Assembly: GCF_903819335.1 (NCBI RefSeq)
Contig: NZ_CAIJDE010000062.1
Coordinates: forward strand, 186,001-250,000
DNA length: 64,000 nt
Direction of reading: 5' to 3'
Origin: Flavobacterium panici
GTDB taxonomy: Bacteria; Bacteroidota; Bacteroidia; Flavobacteriales; Flavobacteriaceae
The notes beneath the pieces were generated by a model, which saw nothing but the letters and a program-made list of their open reading frames with translations, ran no database searches and was not told where the DNA came from. Positions 36,135-43,806 of this stretch are shown piece by piece. Positions within the stretch are counted from its first letter, which is position 1, and each line of letters opens with the position of its first letter. A program made the position numbers and the translations under genes.

Positions 36135-38225
36135 ATGACCTTAAAAAAATATTGTCTTTTTCTTTTTGTGATTTTTGTTTTCCAAAACATTGAAGCGCAG
36201 AAAAAAGAAGGCAAAAAAATTGATTCTTTAAAAACCGAAAAGCTGAAAGAAGTTGTAATCAGTCCACTTCATATTGATAACAATTTATTAAACACTCCGG
36301 CTTCGATTGGTGTTCTCTCTAAAAAAGATTTACTGCAAAATAATACCACCGATATTACAACGGTAATCAATACAATTCCTGGTGTTTTTATGCAATCGTC
36401 TAATTTTACCACAACCCGAATTTCGATTCGCGGAATTGGTGCGCGAACCACTTACGGCACCAATAAAATCAGGGCTTTTTATGGCAGTATTCCGCTGACT
36501 TCCGGAAACAGCGAAACCGTAATTGACGATATTGACCTCGAAAACCTCAACCAAATTGAAATTATAAAAGGTCCGCTTTCGAGTGTTTACGGTGCTGGTT
36601 TAGGCGGTGCGATTTTAATTTCACCTCAGCTTTCTAAAAACGTAAATGAAAGTACCGGAATAAGTTCTGTTTTTGGTTCTTTTGGATTATTGAAAAACAG
36701 TGTGAATTTTGGTTTAGACGAAAAAAACGGAAGTTTAAACATTAGTTATCACAATTTAAAAACCGATGGCTGGCGAGAAAACAGCGCATACAAACGGGAA
36801 GGAATTACGCTTGCGGGAGAATTATTTCGAAAGAAAAACAGCAAACTGACTTACTTTTCAAATTATACTTATTTAAAAGCTTTTATACCGAGTTCGATAA
36901 ATAAAAACGCTTTTGAAAATAATCCGGAATCTGGTGCACCAACCTGGGTTGCTTCAAAAGGTTATAAAGAATACAAATCGACTTTGGGCGGATTAGCTTA
37001 TGATTTTTCAATTAATGGAAATCTAAAGAATTCAACTTCGGTTTTTATCAATTATAAAGACAGCAATGAACCAAGACCTTTTGATGTTTTACGTCAATAT
37101 ACTTTTGCAATGGGCGCAAGAACGCAATTCTCTGGAAACTTTAAAATTGGAAAAATAGAAAATAACTTCATTACCGGAATTGAATATTTTACGGATACTT
37201 ATAAAGGTAATACTTTCGAAAATCTGTATCAGCAAAATAATGGTTTGGGAAGTTTACAAGGCGATCAACTTACCGAAACGGGACAAAAAAGAAATTTCTA
37301 TAATATCTTTTCTCAATTACGAACTTTACTTTCAGATCAATTTGAAATTCAGGCAGGTTTAAATTACAATAAAACCAAATTCAGTCTTGACAATTATTCT
37401 GAAAACCCGAATCAGGAATATAGTTATGACGGTATTTTTTCGCCGCAATTATCCTTATTATTTAAACCGAATTTGCAGCAGACAGTTTACTTTTCGGTTA
37501 GCCGAGGATTTTCATTGCCCGCAACAGAAGAAACTCTTACAAGCGAAGGCACAATCAATACGAATATAAAACCTGAAAACGGTTATAATTTTGAAGTGGG
37601 CGGAAAATTCTATTTCTTCAATAAAAAACTTTACACCGAAATTGCAGTTTACCGAATGGAAATTAAAGATTTATTGGTCGCCAAAAGAGTTGGTGATGAT
37701 CAATATGTAGGCTTAAATGCCGGAAAAACATTTCATGAAGGAATCGAAATTACTTTAAATCACAATTGGCCAATCAATCGATTCTTTTCCCTGAATTCTT
37801 ATTTAGCCGGATCTTTAGGAAATTATGAGTTTAAAGAATTCGTTGATAACGGAAACGATTATTCCGGAAATAAATTAACCGGAGTTGCGGCAAACAAAGC
37901 CAACGCCGGAATTACTTTAAACACCAATCTTGGAATTTATTTCAATGCCGATTATCAATTCGTAGATGAAATCCCAATGAATGATGCCAATACCGCTTTT
38001 TCTGATTCTTATAATCTTATCAATTTAAAAACAGGTTATCGATTTGAGATTCTGCAAGGCTTAACCTCACATTTTGCTGTTGGAGTAAATAATGTTACAA
38101 ATACAAAATATGCTTCTCTGATACTGCCAAATGCCGTTGCGGTTGGAAACGCGGCGCCGCGCTATTATTATCCCGGACTTCCTGTAAATTATTACGGAAC
38201 TATCTCATTAAATTATTTATTTTAG
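36135..38225 (+). CDS. TonB-dependent outer-membrane receptor
   Basis: A 696-residue receptor of the FecA/FhuE-sized class, not SusC-like. The signal peptide (1-21) is followed directly by the plug (about 33-165). The plug has a TonB-box-like EKLKEVVISP, then DITTVINTIPGVFMQSS, ISIRGIGARTTYG and IEIIKGPLSSVYGAGLGGAI. The barrel ends LPVNYYGTISLNYLF. Such receptors usually import iron siderophores, vitamin B12 or other chelates. Nothing here shows the ligand. The next gene starts on the base after its stop, suggesting translational coupling. Confidence 0.92.
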   Translation: MTLKKYCLFLFVIFVFQNIEAQKKEGKKIDSLKTEKLKEVVISPLHIDNNLLNTPASIGVLSKKDLLQNNTTDITTVINTIPGVFMQSSNFTTTRISIRGIGARTTYGTNKIRAFYGSIPLTSGNSETVIDDIDLENLNQIEIIKGPLSSVYGAGLGGAILISPQLSKNVNESTGISSVFGSFGLLKNSVNFGLDEKNGSLNISYHNLKTDGWRENSAYKREGITLAGELFRKKNSKLTYFSNYTYLKAFIPSSINKNAFENNPESGAPTWVASKGYKEYKSTLGGLAYDFSINGNLKNSTSVFINYKDSNEPRPFDVLRQYTFAMGARTQFSGNFKIGKIENNFITGIEYFTDTYKGNTFENLYQQNNGLGSLQGDQLTETGQKRNFYNIFSQLRTLLSDQFEIQAGLNYNKTKFSLDNYSENPNQEYSYDGIFSPQLSLLFKPNLQQTVYFSVSRGFSLPATEETLTSEGTINTNIKPENGYNFEVGGKFYFFNKKLYTEIAVYRMEIKDLLVAKRVGDDQYVGLNAGKTFHEGIEITLNHNWPINRFFSLNSYLAGSLGNYEFKEFVDNGNDYSGNKLTGVAANKANAGITLNTNLGIYFNADYQFVDEIPMNDANTAFSDSYNLINLKTGYRFEILQGLTSHFAVGVNNVTNTKYASLILPNAVAVGNAAPRYYYPGLPVNYYGTISLNYLF

Positions 38226-38807
38226 ATGCTTGAAATCACCCCCAAACCTAAAAAAATGCTTTCTGTATTACAAGAAAAACTGGATTATGTAAGTGCCTAT
38301 CGGGAAAACCGGTTAAAGTGTGCGCAAGACATTCTCGAAAACCCCTCTTTATTTGAAGAATTAGTTTCTATTTGCTTTTCACCCGAAAATAAAAACAATC
38401 ATAAAGCCTGCTGGATCCTTGAATTTGTATCGTATGAAGAATTAATCTGGCTTCAACCTCACGTTGATTTTTTCTGTTCTAATTTGAAAGTTCTGAAAGA
38501 TGAAAGTTCGCTCAGACCAATTGCAAAAGTGGTACAACTTTTAGTAAAATCCCATTTTAAAAAAGACGAAAACAGTATTTCATTATCTGAAGAAAATCTT
38601 CAGGATTGTATTGAAGCCAGTTTCGATTGGCTTATAAATGATGTAAAAGTAGCTACAAAAGCCTATTCTATAAGAACTTTATACGTTCTGGGAAATTATT
38701 ACAATTGGATTCATCCTGAACTTCAGGTGATTTTAAATAAAGATTACGGAGATCATTCCGCAGCTTACAAAGCAGTTGCACGAGAGGTTTTGAAGAAAAT
38801 TGAATAG
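38226..38807 (+). CDS. Helical protein of unknown function coupled to a TonB receptor
   Basis: A 193-residue cytoplasmic protein, predicted almost entirely helical with a repeat spacing like HEAT repeats (ILENPSLFEELVSICF, HKACWILEFVSYEEL, AYSIRTLYVLGNYYN). The first ATG (38226) directly abuts the receptor's TAG. A second in-frame ATG at 38259 would give MLSVLQEKLDYVSAY and is nearly as good. I do not recognise a functional family. Comparable short proteins are sometimes labelled adenylosuccinate lyase in databases, but none of that enzyme's catalytic motifs are present. Confidence 0.7.
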   Translation: MLEITPKPKKMLSVLQEKLDYVSAYRENRLKCAQDILENPSLFEELVSICFSPENKNNHKACWILEFVSYEELIWLQPHVDFFCSNLKVLKDESSLRPIAKVVQLLVKSHFKKDENSISLSEENLQDCIEASFDWLINDVKVATKAYSIRTLYVLGNYYNWIHPELQVILNKDYGDHSAAYKAVAREVLKKIE

Positions 38808-38814
38808 TTTTTTG

Positions 38815-39035
38815 CCACAGATTTAAAGGATTAAAATGATTTTTTGTTTGCCACTAATTACACGAATTTCCGCGAATTATTTTTTTTAGATTCAAACTAA
38901 AAATTAGTGGTAATTCTTGTAATTCGTGGTAAACAAAAACCCGCACAGAGATAAATCCTTTTAATCCTTTTAATCTTTGGCAAAACTTTAAAAATATAAT
39001 TCGTGAAAATTCGTGCAATTCGTGGCTAAAAACTA
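38815..39035. repeat. Nested imperfect inverted repeats (GCCAC...AATTCGTGG family)
   Basis: This spacer is built from inverted pairs. The outer pair is TTTTTTGCCACAGATT with AAAGGATT against AATCCTTTTAATCTTTGGCA. The inner pair is GCCACTAATTACACGAATT (from 38850) against AATTAGTGGTAATTCTTGTA and on to CGTGG. A further TTCGTGCAATTCGTGGC is near 39010-39026. The inner unit is the same family as the palindrome at 55031-55103. It could fold into a long cruciform or mRNA hairpin between the receptor operon and purK. Confidence 0.7.
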
Positions 39036-39049
39036 GAAAACCACTAAAT

Positions 39050-39081
39050 TTTGGCTAAAAAAAGATTAAAAGGTATCTTTG
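39050..39081 (+). promoter_or_regulatory. Promoter of purK
   Basis: TTTG (39050-39053), a 20-base spacer and TATCTTTG (39074-39081) match the Bacteroidota consensus exactly. Transcription should begin near 39087, 12 bases before the ATG at 39099, so the longer frame opening at the TTG of the -33 box is not translated. Confidence 0.8.
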
Positions 39082-39098
39082 CAAAAACACAACACAAA

Positions 39099-40256
39099 AT
39101 GAATTATTTTTCTTCTGATTTTAAATTAGGAATATTAGGCGGCGGACAATTGGGTAAAATGCTTTTGTTCGACACCAGAAAATTTGACATACAAACTTAT
39201 GTTTTAGATCCGAGTGACGAAGCGCCGAGTAAAATTGCCTGCAATAAATTCTTCCAAGGCGATTTAATGGATTATGAAACGGTTTACAATTTTGGAAAAC
39301 AAGTCGATGTTCTAACTTTTGAAATCGAATTGGTAAATCTTGAAGCTTTAACACAATTAGAAAACGAAGGTGTAAAAGTATATCCGTCTCCAAAAACTTT
39401 AAAAGGAATTCAGAATAAAGGAACTCAAAAAGATTTTTATACCCAAAGTAATATCCCAACCGCATCTTATTTACGTTTTGAAAGTCCGCTGCATTTGCAA
39501 AAATCAGTTGGAAATAACGAAATCACAATCCCGTTTGTATGGAAATGCACCGAGTTTGGTTACGATGGAAATGGCGTAAAAGTTATCCGCCAGATTTCTG
39601 ATATGGATGATTTACCAAATGTAGAATGTATTGCAGAAACTATGGTTCCGTTCAAAAATGAATTGGCGGTAATCGTGGTTAGAAATCCATCAGGAGAAAT
39701 TAAAACTTATCCAGTTGTAGAAATGGAATTTCATCCAGAAGCAAACCAGGTTGAATATGTAATCTGCCCTGCAAGAATCGACGAAAAAGTTGCAGAAAAA
39801 GCCAGAGCAATTGCTTTAAATGTTTCTGAAAAATTTAATCACGTTGGACTTTTGGCTGTTGAAATGTTTCAAACCAATGAAGATGAGATTTTAGTAAACG
39901 AAGTAGCACCGCGTCCGCATAATTCTGGACATTATTCTATTGAAGCAAGTTATACTTCACAATTCGAAAATCATTTACGTGCTATTTTAGATCTTCCGTT
40001 AGGAAATACAGACAGTAAAGTTGCCGGAATTATGGTAAATTTAGTGGGTGCTGAAGGATTTTCTGGAGATGTTGTTTATGAAAACATCGAAACCATTTTA
40101 GGATGGGATGGCGTTACTCCTCATATTTACGGAAAAAAACAAACTCGTCCGTTTAGAAAAATGGGTCACGTTACAATCGTAAATGAAAATATGCAGGAAG
40201 CGAGACGAATTGCACAGGAAGTTAAGAATACTATTAAAGTGATCAGTGGTCAGTAA
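39099..40256 (+). CDS. purK: 5-(carboxyamino)imidazole ribonucleotide synthase
   Basis: Converts AIR, ATP and bicarbonate to N5-CAIR in purine synthesis, the step before PurE. With the start at ATG 39099 (MNYFSSDFKLGILGGGQLGK) the product is 385 residues, the family's size. The ATP-grasp motifs are present: GGGQLGKML, WKCTEFGYDGNGVKVI, the acidic VEMFQTNEDEILVNEVAPRPHNSGHYSIEA and the C-terminal TRPFRKMGHVTI. PurK and PurE genes normally adjoin. Here purE lies 2.0 kb downstream, beyond an ATPase-HNH cassette. Confidence 0.95.
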   Translation: MNYFSSDFKLGILGGGQLGKMLLFDTRKFDIQTYVLDPSDEAPSKIACNKFFQGDLMDYETVYNFGKQVDVLTFEIELVNLEALTQLENEGVKVYPSPKTLKGIQNKGTQKDFYTQSNIPTASYLRFESPLHLQKSVGNNEITIPFVWKCTEFGYDGNGVKVIRQISDMDDLPNVECIAETMVPFKNELAVIVVRNPSGEIKTYPVVEMEFHPEANQVEYVICPARIDEKVAEKARAIALNVSEKFNHVGLLAVEMFQTNEDEILVNEVAPRPHNSGHYSIEASYTSQFENHLRAILDLPLGNTDSKVAGIMVNLVGAEGFSGDVVYENIETILGWDGVTPHIYGKKQTRPFRKMGHVTIVNENMQEARRIAQEVKNTIKVISGQ

Positions 40257-40308
40257 TTTTTAGTAGTCAGTCTTAGTTTTCTGTATAAAATCGCAATCGT
40301 TTTTTAAT

Positions 40309-40316
40309 TAGCTTTG
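40309..40316 (+). promoter_or_regulatory. -7 element of the ATPase-HNH cassette
   Basis: TAGCTTTG fits TAnnTTTG exactly, 14 bases before the ATPase ATG. There is no TTG at -33 spacing, so strength is uncertain, but it suggests the cassette brings its own promoter in addition to read-through from purK. Confidence 0.5.
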
Positions 40317-40330
40317 TAAAAATTCAATAA

Positions 40331-41620
40331 ATGAAAATTTCAAAATTACATATCGATCAATTTAGACATTTAGAAAATTTAGATTTTGATTTTACATATC
40401 AAAGTGGTGAACGCAAAGGTGAATCACTAGATAAAATATGTTTTATTGGGCAAAGTGCTACTGGAAAAACTGGATTGTTAGAACTGATTTATGAGTATTC
40501 TAAAAACATTTTAGATATTGAAGTCGTAAATGGAAATAGTTTATTTAAGCTTAAAAGCACTATTAGAGATAAAGGTGAAGTTGTTTTTATGATAAAAAAT
40601 GATAGTTTTCATTTAAGGAATAATGAAATCTATTATAAAGGTCGAAGTTATAAAGATGACAACAACTCCGGTGGCAGCGTGACATCTTTAATTCCACAAA
40701 AAGACACAAACACCCCTTCTTATTTTAAAGCAAACCTAATTTCTGACAAGAATATTGAAATATTTGAAAAAAATCCAATCGAAATATTTGAAAAATATGC
40801 TGACCTTCCATCCATAAAATTTGAAAATTTTGTAGAATCAGATAATTACACAAAATTATTTGATGACAATGTTAAACCAGAAATGTGGCTTTTATTACTC
40901 CAAGAGATTCTAGAATATAGGAAGAAATTAAACCAAAAACTATCTGAATTAGTGAATAAAGGTTTACTTTCAAATACTGAAAAATTAACCATCGAATATA
41001 AAAAATGGCAGAAAGAAAATCCGAATAAATTAGAGTCTTTCGCAAATAAATTCAATCCGCTTTTAGAAAAGTTAAATTTAGAAGTTGATTTAGTCAACAC
41101 TGAATATTCTATTCCAATCTTAAACAAAAGGACAGAAGAAACAATTCCAATTCAAAATACTAGTACTGGAACAAAAGGCTTATTATTAACTTTTTTACCT
41201 TTATTTAAATTAAATACTAAAGACTCAATCATTCTCATAGATGAACCTGAACGTTCTTTATTTCCAGATATGCAAATGGATTTGATTGATAACTACAAAA
41301 ATCTCGCTCCAGGAGCCCAATTTATTGTAGCAACTCATTCTCCATTTGTTGCGGCTTCATTTGAACCAGACGAACGTTTTATTTTGTATTTTGATAATGA
41401 AGGAAAAGTCGCTGTTCGAAGAGGAAGTTCTCCAATTGGCGATGATCCAAACGATATGCTTTATAATGATTTTGGAATTAATTATATAAACAAATACGGA
41501 CAAGAAAAGTATCAGGAATATTTAGATTTAAAACAAAAAATCTACTTTGAAACTGACCCAAAAAAGAAAGAAGAAATTTCTGAAGAGTTAGAAAAATTAG
41601 GTGATGAATACAATTTCTAA
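40331..41620 (+). CDS. AAA/SMC-like ATPase, putative Septu-type (PtuA-like) defence protein
   Basis: A 429-residue ATPase of the RecF/OLD/PtuA-like type. Walker A is GQSATGKT (residues 40-47) after the typical MKISKLHIDQFRHLENLDF opening. A coiled central part (about 180-260, with KKLNQKLSELVNKG) leads to a STGTKGLLLTFLPLF signature-like loop, Walker B ILIDEPE (Asp304, Glu305) and the His-loop ATHSPF (His336). There is no TOPRIM domain after it, which argues against an OLD nuclease. An HNH-like gene starts 2 bases after its stop. This ATPase-HNH order is that of Septu (PtuAB) anti-phage systems. The cassette sits between purK and purE, a sign of insertion. The defence role is an inference from architecture. 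Confidence 0.75.
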   Translation: MKISKLHIDQFRHLENLDFDFTYQSGERKGESLDKICFIGQSATGKTGLLELIYEYSKNILDIEVVNGNSLFKLKSTIRDKGEVVFMIKNDSFHLRNNEIYYKGRSYKDDNNSGGSVTSLIPQKDTNTPSYFKANLISDKNIEIFEKNPIEIFEKYADLPSIKFENFVESDNYTKLFDDNVKPEMWLLLLQEILEYRKKLNQKLSELVNKGLLSNTEKLTIEYKKWQKENPNKLESFANKFNPLLEKLNLEVDLVNTEYSIPILNKRTEETIPIQNTSTGTKGLLLTFLPLFKLNTKDSIILIDEPERSLFPDMQMDLIDNYKNLAPGAQFIVATHSPFVAASFEPDERFILYFDNEGKVAVRRGSSPIGDDPNDMLYNDFGINYINKYGQEKYQEYLDLKQKIYFETDPKKKEEISEELEKLGDEYNF

Positions 41621-41622
41621 AT

Positions 41623-42201
41623 ATGAGAAGAGTTTTTAAAAATCCTAATTCTGAAATCATTATCAAAAAAATAATCTACAATAAAGGTGATAATAAAAAA
41701 CTTTCTTCTATTCTTTTAAAAGAACAAAAGAACTTTTGCGCCTATACTGATGAATTTATTGGTTGTAACGATGCCGTCGATATTGAACATTTTAATCCTA
41801 ACTTAAAATATCTAGAAACTGATTCATATAATAATTGGTTCATGGTAAAGCACAAACCAAATAATCTGAAAAGAACGACTTGGATTGAACCTATTCTTTA
41901 TCCTTTTGATGAATCTTTTGAAGAAAGATTAATTTATTCTGATGGTTATTTTCTTCATAATCCTGAAGATATCGAAGCAAAAAACTTAATTGATCTTTTG
42001 AATTTGAACGATGAAATTTTTGTAAAAAACAGAAAAAGATTCATTCAAAGAAGAAAAGAAAGAATTGCCGAAAAAGAAATCTCTGCTTTTGATTATTTTA
42101 CAGAAAAAATTGAAAACGAAATCGAATCTTTAAAATATTTAAGAGCAATCCAAGAAGAATTCAAAATTGATATTTGGAATATGATTCCAGAAATAGAATA
42201 A
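41623..42201 (+). CDS. HNH-like nuclease, putative PtuB-like partner
   Basis: A 192-residue basic protein. Residues 37-82 resemble the HNH core of PtuB/TIGR02646 nucleases, with a CAYTDE start (Cys39), VDIEHFNPNLKY (Glu55-His56) and YNNWFMVKHKPNNLKR. In that family the first element is usually CxYC and the last CNxxK, holding zinc. Here the second Cys is Thr42 and the later cysteines are replaced by His/Asn, so the zinc knuckle is degenerate while the catalytic E-H-F-x-P centre is kept. The C-terminal third is helical and highly charged (RKRFIQRRKERIAEKE). It is tightly coupled to the ATPase gene upstream and ends 69 bases before purE. Confidence 0.68.
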   Translation: MRRVFKNPNSEIIIKKIIYNKGDNKKLSSILLKEQKNFCAYTDEFIGCNDAVDIEHFNPNLKYLETDSYNNWFMVKHKPNNLKRTTWIEPILYPFDESFEERLIYSDGYFLHNPEDIEAKNLIDLLNLNDEIFVKNRKRFIQRRKERIAEKEISAFDYFTEKIENEIESLKYLRAIQEEFKIDIWNMIPEIE

Positions 42202-42270
42202 TAAAACTTGTTTTTCAGTCTCAACAAAACTTGAAACTTTAAACCTGAAACAAAAACAAACAAAAAACAA

Positions 42271-42756
42271 ATGAGCAAAGTAGCCATTATAATGGGAAGC
42301 ATCTCAGACATGCCAGTTATGCAGGATGCAATCGACATATTAAAACAATTTAATGTTGAAGTTGAAGTAGATATCGTTTCGGCACACAGAACGCCGGAGA
42401 AATTATTTGATTTCAGTAAAAATGCACATACTCGCGGCATTTCGGTAATTATTGCCGGTGCGGGCGGTGCGGCACATTTACCTGGAATGGTGGCTTCAAT
42501 GTCTCCGCTTCCTGTAATTGGAGTTCCTGTAAAATCAAGTAATTCTATTGATGGCTGGGATTCTGTTTTATCGATTCTGCAAATGCCGGGCGGTGTTCCA
42601 GTTGCAACTGTTGCTTTAAACGGCGCAAAAAATGCGGGAATTTTAGCAGCACAAATCATCGGAAGCCACGACAAAAAAGTTTTGGATACTATTATTTCTT
42701 ATAAAGAAGAATTAAAAGCGGCGGTTAATAAAGCTGCTGAAGGTTTAAAGAAATAA
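42271..42756 (+). CDS. purE: N5-carboxyaminoimidazole ribonucleotide mutase
   Basis: Rearranges N5-CAIR, the PurK product, to CAIR. The 161-residue product has the class I PurE signature: IIMGSISDMPVMQDAIDIL, VSAHRTPEKLFDF (catalytic His near residue 43), IAGAGGAAHLPGMVASMSPLPVIGVPV and LSILQMPGGVPVATVA. No own promoter is visible in the 69 bases upstream, so it probably depends on transcription through the ATPase-HNH cassette from purK. Confidence 0.97.
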   Translation: MSKVAIIMGSISDMPVMQDAIDILKQFNVEVEVDIVSAHRTPEKLFDFSKNAHTRGISVIIAGAGGAAHLPGMVASMSPLPVIGVPVKSSNSIDGWDSVLSILQMPGGVPVATVALNGAKNAGILAAQIIGSHDKKVLDTIISYKEELKAAVNKAAEGLKK

Positions 42757-42767
42757 GTTTTCCCGAT

Positions 42768-42861
42768 TCCTGCAAGGTTTTCAAAACCTTGTAGGTCTTG
42801 ATTATCGCAATCAAAATTAAACACTTCAAAATACCTACAAGGTTTTGAAAACCTTGCAGGA
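42768..42861. repeat. Perfect 29-bp inverted repeat with self-palindromic arms
   Basis: The segment 42768-42796 is the exact reverse complement of 42833-42861. Each arm is itself nearly palindromic around GGTTTTCAAAACC. The 36-base centre is AT-rich. Placed just past purE and before a convergent gene, it may terminate transcription in both directions, but its size and nesting resemble an interspersed repeat unit. Confidence 0.85.
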
Positions 42862-42915
42862 TAAAAATGCAAAGGCTTCCGTGTACGGAACTCTCTTTTT
42901 ATTTATTTTTTGAAA

Positions 42916-43584
42916 TTAAATTACATCTTCAACCTCTTCTAAAATAGATTCAAATTCAGATTCTTTTATATCTTCCTTATTTATCCAATTTTCTGAAGTC
43001 ACCAAATCGTAATTTATATTGTCTTCAGTCTTCAATTCCCAAATAATACTTTCAGCTTCCGGAAACGGAATATTTTGAGATATTTGATTTTCGAATAATC
43101 TTTTGATAAGATTTCTATCAGATAAGCCATTATTCAATAATTTCAACACGTTTTCGGCTGTCAGCTTTTGTGCTTCTCCATCCGTTGGCGTTAATGAAAA
43201 ATGAACAATAGAAGCTTTTGCATTTGGAAATTTTCCATTATAGGCTTTAAAAAGCAATTGATTTATATGAAACAAAGTGCCTTGCATGTGTATTTCGGGA
43301 TATTCTTCGCAAACCTTATCTATTAACATATTGTTCGATATTTGCTCAATTTGTCCTTCGCTTAATTGATCTCCCAATTTATATTGCAAAACTATTTGAG
43401 CCGCTTCGTTAGGTTCATAATCTAAAATAGCCATTTCTAATAATTCTGGCAAACTACTTTTTTCAGCTGTTGCGCCATCGGGATAATTGAATTTTTCTAA
43501 TAACGCAATAAAATCTTCGTCTGACCAATATCCTTCAACTTCATTAACCGTATCAATATTCTTTATTACAACTTGATAATTCAT
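42916..43584 (-). CDS. Acidic protein of unknown function
   Basis: A 222-residue cytoplasmic protein with no signal peptide or membrane segment. It is rich in Glu, Asp, Asn and Ile, predicted mixed alpha/beta at the start (MNYQVVIKNIDTVNEVEGYWSDEDFIALLEKF) and helical afterwards, ending in an acidic tail (ESEFESILEEVEDVI). I do not recognise any family. It is a single gene between the purE region and the M3 peptidase, transcribed away from the latter. Confidence 0.65.
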   Translation of the reverse strand: MNYQVVIKNIDTVNEVEGYWSDEDFIALLEKFNYPDGATAEKSSLPELLEMAILDYEPNEAAQIVLQYKLGDQLSEGQIEQISNNMLIDKVCEEYPEIHMQGTLFHINQLLFKAYNGKFPNAKASIVHFSLTPTDGEAQKLTAENVLKLLNNGLSDRNLIKRLFENQISQNIPFPEAESIIWELKTEDNINYDLVTSENWINKEDIKESEFESILEEVEDVI

Positions 43585-43752
43585 CCTATTTTATTTTTAG
43601 TTATGATCAGCATTTTATAATGCTAAATCTATTTTTTCAATTTACGCTTTTAAAAACGCCTACAGAAATAAATAACATATCTATAACACAATTTAAGAGG
43701 ATTTTATGCCGAGAATCGATCTTGTTTAGATGATTAGGTTTTTATAAATTGC

Positions 43753-43760
43753 TATCTTTG
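43753..43760 (+). promoter_or_regulatory. -7 element of the M3 peptidase gene
   Basis: TATCTTTG is an exact match, giving a leader of about 40 bases. The closest TTG (43722-43724) leaves a 28-base spacer, longer than usual. Confidence 0.5.
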
Positions 43761-43806
43761 AAATTCAAAAAAATCGACTTCTATTAATAAAAAATATAAT
43801 ATCATA

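Noticed and set aside
38226..38807. Adenylosuccinate lyase
   Set aside because: The 193-residue helical protein has none of the catalytic motifs and is less than half the enzyme's length.
39051..39098. TTG-initiated extension of PurK
   Set aside because: The TTG is the -33 box and the extension includes the -7 element; the transcript begins after it.
40331..41620. OLD-family nuclease (GajA-like)
   Set aside because: The ATPase domain ends about 60 residues after the His-loop region and no TOPRIM motif follows.
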